DNA of 64,000 bases, from contig JAGFBZ010000849.1 of the NCBI GenBank assembly GCA_018398805.1, positions 744,001 through 808,000 on the forward strand, written 5' to 3'. Both the position numbers and the translations under genes were made by a program. Below the pieces are notes generated by a model, which saw only the letters and a list, made by a program, of their open reading frames with translations, was not told where the DNA came from and did no database searches. This document shows, in pieces, positions 1 to 12,000 of this stretch. This DNA is from Hirundichthys speculiger (Eukaryota; Chordata; Actinopteri; Beloniformes; Exocoetidae). The first letter of the stretch is position 1; each line of letters starts with the position of its first letter.

Positions 1-1485
1 ATTATGATGGCTCCTTTTGCTACATATATCCTCTGTCTATCGGAGTTCTCGTTAACCCTAAAAGTCTTTCACTGAAATATCTGTCTGACAAATGCATTTT
101 TCTACATTACTGTCTTTCTGTAAGTAACAAGGAACTCCTTTAACCTTCCTGCTGTCTTAACCTACCAGATCCTGTTCTATGCCATGTTTTGCACTTAGAA
201 TCGAAGTTGTTTGAACCTTTTTTTTAAATTTTTTTTATTTTAAATCTTCTCTAGTGTCGGCACAGAAATGGCTTTGTTATTGTGTGTTCTGTCTGCACTA
301 ACATAGTTTGTTGTTCTGTTGTTTCAAAGTGTTGATTGTTTTCTCCCTCCAAGATGACGACATAGCTGGATTTAAGGTGGTTATGCTTCAGTGTCAGTGT
401 GTGTCAGTGCCATCCCTCGACAGCAGCCAGAGAGCACAGAAATAACTGGAGAAACACATTACAGTCTCTGTATAGCTTTTTATGCACAAATGCTTTTGTT
501 TGTTCTTCAGCCATATTAGCTCCTTTGTGCCATTGAAATTGTAATAATGTTTGTCCTATACATGTATGTGTTCTATGTGGCTAACAAAAATATGACTCAG
601 CTCCCATTATTGATATTGAATTAATATATGCAGAGCAACAAATAATATGACTTTGCTCTATTGTGGCATTCAGCACTTAAAGATCAAGTCTGTCAACAAC
701 AGATGTCCTCTCAGTCAGAGGTTCAAAAGGAAGTGAGCATCTGCAGTCTATTTTTAAGAGCTAACCTTTAGGGACGTCTGGTGAACTCAGCCTTTCAACT
801 CTAAAACTCCAACTGTGGTTTAATTTCTCTTTTGTAGCTCAGCTACCAACAGCAGCCTAAATGGGAATTTTCACTTCTTCCATTTCATGGTCCCAGTTGC
901 TCCTTGGTTTCTGCAGTGAAAGTATAGTGACTTGTTCAGCACTGGTTACTAATTAAATTTGCCATCTTCTTTGACTTAACAATGCAAGACATTTAGCGGC
1001 AGAAACTAAAGAACTCTTGCTTGGTCACAGTTACTCACCCTATCACTTCAACGTTGGTCCGCTTCACCTCTTACACAAGAGTATTCCTCTGTTTTCTTTG
1101 AAGTTAATTAAAGGTTTCTTTTTCCCATTAGCATACCTTCCTCTGCCTTGAGGAACCATTGATTTGGCCTTATTGTCAACTCTGACCTCACTTTAAGCAG
1201 AGATCCAGTTACCAGGCAATCTATTTCAGTATTTTTCCATGGTTTCCTTTACATTCTCACTCTAACTACACGTTTCATTGAATTGCACTGCAACCTAAAA
1301 GGATAAAGAGAGTTGATAAAGAAACCATGTAATACTGCAAAGAGGTGATCTTTGGTTCTATTGTTGATCCTCTCATGTTGAATCACATGGTGGTCTTTCT
1401 TTTAACTTCCCTCCCCATTCTTATCCACTCCTCTTGGTCTTTTTGTCCTCCTCTGCTGTTTTTCGGTGATTTTCCGGCCGTGTAG
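1..1485 (+). other. intron of map7d3 (no exon seen)
   Basis: AT-rich noncoding sequence ending in a pyrimidine-rich tract and an AG acceptor at 1484-1485. No MAP7-like reading frame was found here, so the preceding exon lies outside the window. Confidence 0.6.
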
Positions 1486-1611
1486 CTCGCAGGCAACCGG
1501 CCAGTACTGTGGATGGAGGGGTCCTTAGCCGCCTGCTCACCCCTACCCAGGCCTCACTAGCTAGGAGCAAGAGCGCCGCCATCCTGTCCGCTGAAGGAAC
1601 AGATGCTCCAG
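1486..1611 (+). CDS. map7d3: map7d3 exon with [15 protein letters not shown] signature
   Basis: Entered with two bases of a split codon, the frame reads [17 protein letters not shown] and then [20 protein letters not shown], the conserved serine-rich segment between the two coiled coils of MAP7 proteins. The donor is CCAG|GTAACC. An acceptor six or seven bases further in (AG at 1491-1492) cannot be excluded. The exon ends in phase 1. Confidence 0.8.
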
Positions 1612-2386
1612 GTAACCTCCACTTAGGAGACCCTGACGGAGAGGAAAGACGGCTAGATGCAGACCCTTTTCCTCCCTATTTATCTCTCATTTCATAAAAA
1701 AGAAAGTTAGTCATATCAGTCCCAGCATTACTTCTGTAGATAAGTTCACCCCTTTGCCACTCTTTAGACCAACATGCAACAAACAATTCACTGTTACTTC
1801 GCTGGTGGTGGAATTACAGAAATCTGTCTGTACCTCAGTGTGTTCAAAAGTCTCTAGTGTCGTGATCAGCTGTGTAGATGTTATGTGTGCCCAGTAATTA
1901 CTTGCACTAAATTATACTCATGTGAGAGTGTAGTTGGTAAATATTGACGTACAGATACAGCTTGCAAGCTCTCTGAGATCTCACACAATTGGCTATTTGT
2001 TGAGCTGAGTTGTGCGCCAGACATGGCAACAAGTAATTCTCTGCATCTGAGGAGCCTCTTGGTCCGTACCGGGAGATTTACTCTAAGCTCCTTACCTATT
2101 GGTTCTTTTTACATTGGAATAAGCGTGTTATGCTGTTCTATGTGTTCTGGTTGTGAGACTGGAGAGCTGGAGACATAGCTGCTAAAATACTTTTTTTTTT
2201 TTTTTTGTTTGCTGACACAAATGTAGTTATATATGCTCTAAAGCACCTATATGATCTATGTGTAGTTTTGTCTTTTGAACATTTTATATAACTTATTTTA
2301 TACACATGTATATACGTATGTATGTACATACATACATAAACTAAAAAATAAATACACACACACGTATGTGTGTATATATGTGTGTA

Positions 2387-2475
<89 letters not shown>

Positions 2476-3050
2476 GCCTCAACGGGAAAATATTGCCTCT
2501 TGTTATGAAAGAAATTTCAGGATAGAAAGAAAATACAGTACGCGCTGCTACTCGCAGCTCCCAGAGTTTACCAAACGTAAATATACTTGTTGGCTCTGTA
2601 TCTCAGTTTGAAAGCAGTGCGCCCGAGCTGCTCTGCCATTGGCTATCGCTTAGCACGTTCCTGGCATCTCATTGGCTAGAGAATAAAGTACATTAAGGAA
2701 TAAAAATTGTTCATTTACCTGGGTTGCTGGGTTACGCCCATACAGACAAGGGGCCCTCCTAGCCAATGGGATGCCAGGAAGATGCTGAGCAATAGCCAAT
2801 GGCAGAGCAGCTCTGAAGCACCGCTTTTAAGCCGAAATACAGGAGCTGACAAGTATTTTTACATTCGGTGGACTCTGGGAGCTGCAAGTAGCAGCGCGTA
2901 TTTTGAAATTCTTTGGCTTCGTAACCTGGAATTTCTTCCGTATATGGATGCTATATTTTTCCGAAGAGGCCTTTCGTTAGCCTTTCATCATATATGTATG
3001 TATGTATGTATGTATGTATATGTATGTATGTATATGTATATATATATATG

Positions 3051-3081
<31 letters not shown>

Positions 3082-6000
3082 CTATATATATATCTATATA
3101 TCTATGTATATCTATATATCTATATATATATATATATATATATCTATATCTATATCTATATATATCTATATATCTCTATATCTATATATAATATGTATAT
3201 GCATATAAATGCATTGCCAGATTACACAAAATTAATGTTTTTTTTTTATTATTGTAGAGTTTTTAAAGGATAGAGAAACATTGGCTCACTTCAAAGCTTC
3301 AGTGATATATTGGCTGTTACCAATATAGCAAAGTTCAGGTTATATTGGTTTTAGATTGCAGTGTTTATTGATCGACCATTACATACCCATTAGCAGCTAT
3401 AGATTCTCTGCTAAGAATAGTCTCAGTAGAAACATAACTCATTAGCATCGGTAGCTCATGACAAAGCATGCTTCATAGTCACCATTGCGGCTCAGTACGA
3501 AGTCAGAATGAATTACAGAACGCATTTGTGATCTGGCTGGGGCACGAGCAGTTCTCCAGGTCTCAGGATTATGACGACTAATCCCTCAATCTGACACAGC
3601 AAGCCGGTGGACAACCCTGTTTCCTCCCTGAGATAACTACAGGATACATGCCACAGTACTTTACACCAATTTCCTTAACAACTTTGTCGTTGAGAAGGGC
3701 AGCACAGAATCAGCACTTAAAGCTTGACACTTCTACTTGCATACTGTAACAGGTACATCATGAGGCATGAAGGTCCAGAAGTCCATCTATTACTCTTTTT
3801 AGTGACTATAACGAAAAACATGAAGTGGTATCTTGTGTGTTAGTGTACTAATCATGTTATGTATTATGTGTTTGTTTAGTGTTGCTGTTTGTTTTACTGT
3901 GTTGGTAGCTTTTATGTAGTTTGCGCTGGGTGTGATGCTTGGTTTTCAGATGTATGTTGTGTCCTGCTTTGACAGATCATTGGGGTTTTGTGAGATAGTT
4001 AAACTCTGCTGCTCATGTTTGACAAAAAGAAAAAAGGAAAAAAAGATTACAGTTGAGCTTCATAAATTCAAGCTACTGCTTGCATACAATGCTGTATCTA
4101 ACATACCGCTTTTTGTTTGCTCTTGTTCCCTTACAAAAACACTATCCTGGATTTCTTTCAACCATCATCTCTCCCCCCCCACCCCCCACCTCTCTTCAAT
4201 TCTCCCTTTGTCTTTCCATCAATTCTCTTCATTCTCTCCCTTTTGCTCTTTGCTGCTTTGCTATCCAACATGGCGCTTGTCATTCCTCCCATTGGTTGTG
4301 CTCCCCTGGTCCTGCGATGACTGTGTCCTTTACCAGAGTATCACCTGTGTCCTCGTTCAGCCTCTGCAAGCCCTTTAAACCCACCACGTGGACCCGTGCG
4401 TAGCCGCAGCATTGATCGACAGAAGAGCGGCATGACCACATCTGTGTCAGCTGATGGAGCCCTTGACCCTTCTCTGGTGAGAAGTCTTCTTAATGTTCAT
4501 ATTACTAATGCTTCTAATCAACAAAGGACGTTATTTAAAACATACATACACAAAATGAATGCAGGTTTTTTAAAGTTTACAACCCTGTTACAGTAGGTGA
4601 CCACAAAGTTGGTAGGTGTAACTAGGAAATCATTCATGGGCAGTATGACATTGGGGGAATAAAAGCTCAAATGTTATCAAAAAGGTCCTTTGAAAGTAAG
4701 CTGAATTTTAGATATATTGTGCAGTTCTTCATTTTATTTGTAAAAATGTGTAAAAAATGTATTTTTCTTCTAGAAGCTGCCTAATAAGAAATACTGTAGG
4801 AAGGAGTTTTATAACATATGTGTTTAACATAGTTTTATCAAGTGCTTTTCAACTGTGAAATAACATTGCATGGACAAATAAGAAAAGGGCATCAAAGACT
4901 CTGATTTATATGCATGTCTCACTACATTTGCCTGCCAAATCATCTCGGCGGGATGCTAAGCATAGGGAAATGTTGCTCCCCCTAATTTACTTTGAGCATT
5001 TCTGGTCACTCATATGTTTAGTTCGTTTATACATTAGCTGAATTCTGGGATGTTGCTCCTCATAAGTTTAGCTCTATATTAACAGTTAGAGTCTTATGGT
5101 GCTTGGCTCTCTTTCTCATTATTTTCCTGCCCTCATCTTCTTCTGTGGTTGTGAAGGACTTCATTGTTATAGCATGAGACAAAGGGATCCTCAGTGGCCT
5201 GATGATGTACAGATCAGGCCATGCAAAGTAGACCTCACCCAGACATTGAAGCCTAATGTCCAAAGCATTCGACTTGTAGGGCCGAAACAATTTGGGGAAA
5301 ATGTCTAATTGTAATATTTCTGACAGATGTTACAATTGCAGTTGATTTGCGATACAATGTAAAGTTCGAGCATCAATTCATTATACACTGTTTAATATTT
5401 TTAATAATTTGGAAAGACAAGCTCTACCTCCGTTTGCATTGTTTGCTACTCATTCATTATACTCTTGGCTTGGCATTTCTTATAGATGCTGGCACATGCA
5501 CATTGTGTAGTGTTGGGGAGTAGCAAAATACTCCAAAATAATAAAGTTTGAGCTACAAAAATAATTGAAAACTTTGCAATTTCATGATTACTACAGTTAA
5601 AATTGCTCTTTCAGTTAAAACTTGATTAATCGTTCAGTCCTATCTTTCTCATTATGTCATCATCTTTTCTCCTATACTGTAAATTGAAATTTGCAATGTC
5701 TGTCACTCATGTGATGGATGGCTCTCAGGTTGAGTTTGGTTTGATTGAATGGAGTTGCAGATATGGAGGATACAAAATAATGTGTGTGTGCATGTGAGAC
5801 AGTAGTTGGTCGGTGTCCCATTTGTTATCCTGATAATAGATCGTGAGTAAAAATTTGTTTATAAAGGTATTGATGGTATAGGTAAAGGTATAGGACGATA
5901 TAGGTAAAGGTATAGGACTTTTTTGTTTTTGCAATCGGTGCTCTTCATCAATCCATAAAAGTATGTTTATATAGGATTCATGTTAAGTTTTATGTTGACA

Positions 6001-9000
6001 GACTATCAATATTAGACATCAAAAACTGTTTAGTCTGTAAATTCCCCCAATGATTTTTTGTTCTTCCTTCAAAAATGATAAATTAAATTTTATCCAACAT
6101 GGTGTTTCATTTGTGTCCAAGACTGAAACAGATTTTCACAAAAACAAAGTCTTTTGTAGATATTGATCAGCATTCAGTGGAACTGTCATGGGATATACAG
6201 TGCTTTTCTATTTATATCTGTCTAAGAGTTTCATGAGTGACCTTGCTGGTGATCTCTATCATGTTTAAAGTGCAAAATATAGCTCATTGGCATTAATAAT
6301 TGATGAATTAAAACCTGAGCAGGTTTTGAGTGCCCTCAGACTGTGGGGGGAAAACTTTATTTATTTATTTATTGGGGGGGGGGGATTTTTGTTTACTTCT
6401 CTGCCTTTTCTTACTAGAACACTGAACACCTTATTCGTATGCTACCCTCTAAAAGTAAAATTGCACTGCCTGTCCAAAGAAAATAAACAGTTGGATTTAA
6501 CTAAGCAAATAAACAAGTCTCCCATTGGATAATTACTGCATGGATGATTATGTGTCAGCTGGAAGCAAGTTATTTAACCCTAACTGATGCCGTGAGTAGC
6601 TTCTAATTTCTTAAGCGACCTCGCTGGAAGACACATCCTGTGGTCATGGAAACGATGAAAAATCTGTTTCAGACGGGTCAAATTACTGGCATGCATTAAT
6701 CAAAGAAAACGTCTAAAGAGATTGCTGAAACTACCTAATATTGGATTATGAACTGTCCAATGCATTATTAACAACTGGAAGAATAGTGGGAAACCATTAT
6801 CTTAGAATGAGAAATGTGGTCAGAAAGAAATTTTAATTGATCATGATCGGCAATCACTTAAATCATTGGGTAAAATCAAATTAGAAAAAAAAAAAATTGA
6901 ACTCATAGCCATGTTTAATGGTGAATTCCCTTCGTTTTTCCACACACATTACAAAGGGAACTCAAGGGATTGAGATTTAACAACTGTGTAGCCTTCAGAA
7001 AACCACTTATTAGTGAGGCCTGTTGGGGAAAAAAAGGCTTCAGTTTGCTAGCGAGCATAAAGATTGGACTCTGGAGCAGTGGAAGAAGGTCATTTGGTCT
7101 GATGAGTCCAGATTTATCCTGTTCCAGAGTGATGGGCGCATCACGGTATTGTATTGTATTGTATTGGTAACTTTATTATCCCCGGGGGGGATAGTTGAAA
7201 TGAAATGAAATGAAATGAAATGAAAAATACTTTATTTATCCCATAAAGGGAAATTCAATACTGTAGTAAGGGTTCTCTTTTTTTTTTTTTTTTTTTTAAT
7301 AAACAACAGACAAACGACAGCAATAATAATAATAGGTGTTAAGTCTTGTTGTGGAGGCTGATGGCTGCTGGCAGGAATGATCTTCTGTATCTTTCCGTCT
7401 TGCAACGGACCTGAAGAAGCCTCTCACTGAACACACTCTTGTTTGATCACTGTGTCGTGGAGAGGGTGTGAAGAGTCCTCCATCATCTTCATCAGCTTTT
7501 GCAGCATTCTTTTTTGTACAATCAGCTCCAGCGGCTCCAGAGTTACACCCAGCACAGATCCAGCTTTCCTGATCAGTTTGTTGATTCTCTTCAGGTCTCT
7601 GGTTCTGATGCTGCTGCCCCAGTAGATGGCTGCAAAGCTGATTGCACTTTCAACAACAGACCTATAGAAGATGTGCAACATCTTGGTGCAGACATTAAAA
7701 GATCTCAGCTTTCTTAAAAAGTAGAGTCTGCTCTGACCTTTCTTGTAGATGTATTCTGTGTTGCATTTCCACTCCAGTCTGTTGTCAAGCTGAACTCCAA
7801 GATACTTGTATTCCTCCACCACCTCCACCTCCTTTCCCAGGATGGAAACACAGCTATGTTGATTCTTGCTCATCCTGAAGTCGACAATCATCTCCTTAGC
7901 TTTGCTGGTATTTAATACGAGATGATTGTTACTACACCATTTCACAAACTGACAGATCAGTTCTTTGTACTCTGCTTCTTGTCCGTTGCTGATACACCCA
8001 ACAACTGCAGAGTCATCAGAGTATTTCTGCAGATGACAGGACTCAGAGTTGCACTGGAAGTTAGTTACGAGTTCCATAATGCTGTTAAGCACTCCAATGG
8101 TTGCAGGTACAAAAGAGTTTTGTCCTGCATCTTGGCAGAGCATATCTGCGACCCGATGGCAGCAGTTTAATATACTTGGCAGGAAGGGTTGGGTGCAATC
8201 AGCTAGAATAGCCTGCTCCTTTCTAGTGGCTCTGGTTCTGTACAGCAGTGAGAGTCTAACTGTATTCCAGCAATGTTACTGCACCTCCTCACAATGGAGC
8301 CGAACCTCTTCTTATTCTTCAGAGAGAGGGACCCAAACCAGCTGCAGAACCCTAAATTTTTTTTTTTTTTTTGGTTAGTTCATTTGTGGATGGCGACTTA
8401 AATTCACACTTTAAGTAATTATTTATACTTATTGAGATAAAAGGGATTAGTTACATATTTAAATAATTACAGTTCCTCTGTATTGAAAGTGATAAGGCTG
8501 TGGTTTAATTCATAATAGTTAAAAGTATGTGTGGATGATTTTAAAGGGTTAAAACCTGTAATGTTTTGTGATGTTCGTGAATGTACTGAGGCTCTCCAAC
8601 AAATTTGTATATTCAATTGCTTAACACTAGTATCAGTGGGGTGTGTTTTCTGTGTGAAACATTGAGTTGGGTAACATTTACTAACTTATTTATTTATTTA
8701 TTATTTATTTATTTTCTTGTGGATAACCTTTGTAATGTGGTTTTTATTTTTTTGCAAGTAAAGAGTTGAACCGAATCGAGAGAATCCTATGGAGTTTTCT
8801 TTTTGATTATGTGGATTACAAGAGGGTATTAGTAGAGCGTTAAACTAAGGCTTCATTAATGAGGAACCTACACCAGCAAATAAAGGAAAATGTTAAAACA
8901 GACTTAATTAAACAAGAAACAATTTTCATTTGACACTTATCAACATTAAAACTCCACAGTTTTCAATAAAAATACTGGTGCTAGTGGGTCTTAGTACATA

Positions 9001-12000
9001 CAGCATTGATATCGGCATCAAAGTTGAATGTGCCTTCAGTTATCGTCCCCAAGTACTTGTATTGATGCACCACTTTAACAACCTGGTCATAGATCAATGA
9101 CGGGGCGACAAGGGAAGACTTCCTTTTGAAGTCAATGATCATCTCCTTTGTTTCTGAGACATTAATGTTCAGGAAGGAGTGTTTTTTTGAGAAGAGAGAG
9201 ATAAGAGAGGCGGAAATGAAAGGATGCACTCATCATCCCTACCGTACAAGCCTGTGGGGGCATAAATTTCAGTGTTGACTAGGGCATGTAATCTGTGAAG
9301 TGATTTACAAACATTTTAAAAACCCCATATGACCTTTTTAGTATTTTAATTAATTGAGTTTTATTACATTAAGATGTTATTTTAATTATTTTATCTTGTA
9401 CAGCCCATTTCACTTCACACAGCCTTATCTTTTTTGTTCTGCAAAGCACTTTGGTCTAAATGCTATATAAATAAAGATGACTTGACTCTGGAATAGACTG
9501 AAGTGAATAATTATTATGGTTGTGTGGAATTATCCCTTTTTGACTTCAATCCAACTTAATCTAATTTAGTCCAATTTTTATGACTGTTCCAGTAACAAAT
9601 GACGATCAAGAGATTTTTTTTCTCTAAACCCTTTCTCTACTTCTATTTTCTGTGGAATTACAGAAAGAGAGGCAGTTAACATCTCCTGTGGGACAACGTC
9701 CTGCCTCCCCATCTACTACCCTGGGACGCAACCGCTCGCCATCCCCAGCACCCAGTCCAGCTCCAAAGAGGACCCCATCTCCAGCAGCAGCCAAGTGAGA
9801 CTTGACACAGCTTCATTTTCTGAATCTTCTGAGTCTTCTTCTGAATCAACTTGTTGAAGAACTTGGTGCGTCTTCTCATTTTTATTAATTGTGCATAAAA
9901 AATGAGCACACTGTATATCTTTTTCAGGCAAAGTCCCAGGATGCGCCCGCCCTCACCAGGTGCAATGAAACAACGTCCTCCGTCTCCCCAAACTCCATCA
10001 GCCAAGCCCCCACCTATTCAGAAACCAGCTATAACTCCAACAGGACCCCCAACCTTGCGAAAGAGGGACTCCAAGTCCAAAGATATGTGTCCTGTTCCAG
10101 CTGTTGCTTCACAGTCCTCTGATGCCAGCAAGACCAAAGAGAAAGAAGGTGAGCCAATCAACTGCAAGGAGAAATGCGTGATGTGTTGTTACTTAGAGCC
10201 CATTGTCAGCTAATGGCACTAGTATTTGCCCATTACAATTACTTGCAACCAGGCAACCAGGATGTTTACACGAGTGCACCCAGACACACTGACAGTTTCA
10301 ACAAGTTGTGTGCCTCATGACACATCTCTTTCCAGGTAATTATCTATAAATAATAGGGTATACCTCATAATATTTTGTTCTTAAACAAAAGCATGTTGTT
10401 ACTCCTCCTTCATGTAGTAAATGTGGTGATGCCTCTTCATAAATATTAAATGAATGAAGTGCAAATCAAATTTTAGAGCGATGATACTATCAAAATGTAC
10501 AATAATGAAATCTTAATTTTTCTAGATTCTGTAAATTCTCATAAACTGAATTGCAACTGGTGAACTCATCTTTAACATGATAAACCTAATTTACAATGTA
10601 ATTTCTTCCCCACTTATTCCCTATGATGATGTAACACAGCATCAAGATACAATAGATTTGGTTTGAAGATAATAGAGTTCTATTATCTTTTCAAATAGAT
10701 GGCCCATGAATACAAAAGATTCGAGCCTGTCTGACCGTGTGTGTGTGTGTGTGTGTGTGTCACACAGTGACGTGGCAGCAGCTTTGGCAGCTATAAATCT
10801 CAGTAGAGCACAAGACCTTCTAAGTCCCAGCTGGAGGAACATCCTGTTAGATATGGGTGTGTTGTTGTTTCTGCCACCTTCTGGACAAAATCTTATACTA
10901 CAGGATAACATGTTTTATCAGATAAGTTCAATTGTAAACTGGTATTGACTGTGCATTAGCCCTTTCAACACCTGAGACCCCTCTAAAGTGGGTGTGTGAC
11001 ATTGTCGAGCAGGAATATGAGAATGGTAAAAAAAAAAAAGCATGTCCTGGAACTTAAGTGGTTTTAATAAAGGTGAAAAAACATTTTGCTGTTTAAATCA
11101 ATTTTGTATAGATGTATTTAGGTGGACATGTTTATGTTTTGTTTATGTTAATTACTGGAAAAGTAAAATTCTATCAATATTTGAGTTATTAAAATACTGA
11201 ATGCCACAGTTATGACAGTATGTCACACTGCCCCTTCTCGTGTTCTAAGAAACAGATGAAATGAGAGATTATCATGGGAAAGTTATCTAACTATATGAGT
11301 CAAATTTTTTTTCTACTGTACTCTTTTCCTTCTGATACAGAAAGCCTTTTACTTTCTCTTTTCTCAGTCATCTTTTATTGTCAAGTGAAGGGACAGATTC
11401 TGTGCCCTAAGGTCATGCTTGCCCTGTGAGAAATCAATTACAAATGTAAAATTCATATTGAATGTTTTCTTTTCTACTTGTCAGACACAAAGGCCACAAC
11501 GGGCACCAATTCAGCTGCAGAGGCAGCTAAAATCCTGGCAGAAAACCGCAGACTGATGCGAGAGCAGAAGGAGCGGGAGGAGCAGCTGAGGATACAGAGA
11601 GAGGAAGAAGAGAGGTGAGGTTATTGGAGTTGCTGAGTAAATCTTTTTATTTTTATTTTTTTTGTCGTTACTGAAAATGGCTTTGATACAGCAGATCTGA
11701 CAGCAGGAAAAAAGCATAAAAAAAAGCCATAATTGAAAATGTTATTTGTCACTATGTTAAGCTAACGAGCCTTTCGAGTTCACTAGAAAACATTACCCAC
11801 CTGTATTTATTTGTTGTGTTCCAATCCAACAGCTGCTTGTTTTTTGATTATCTTAGGCTGAGAAAAGAAGAAGAGAAGCGTTTGGCGGAGGAAGCTCGAC
11901 TCAAACGCCTGGAAGAAGAGAAGAGACTCGCAGAAGAGAGAAAAATTAAAGAAGAAGAAGAAGCTCACCTAGCAGAGGAGGAAAGGAAAAAACTGGCAGA

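Larger units (their letters stand above)
4477..9663 (+). other. map7d3 intron, about 5.2 kb, repeat-rich
   Basis: Before about 6.46 kb there is nothing recognisable. From 6464 to 9270 it holds a Tc1-like fossil interrupted by LINE reverse-transcriptase fragments (separate entries). The remainder to 9663 is plain AT-rich DNA. Confidence 0.7.

Noticed and set aside
2138..3273. Several open frames of 65-190 codons with YIYIYI-type products
   Set aside because: They are translations of TA/TATG/TATC microsatellites and a foldback element, with no codon or family evidence.
6970..7208. Open frames containing [12 protein letters not shown]
   Set aside because: Remnants of a frameshifted Tc1 transposase, not a host gene.
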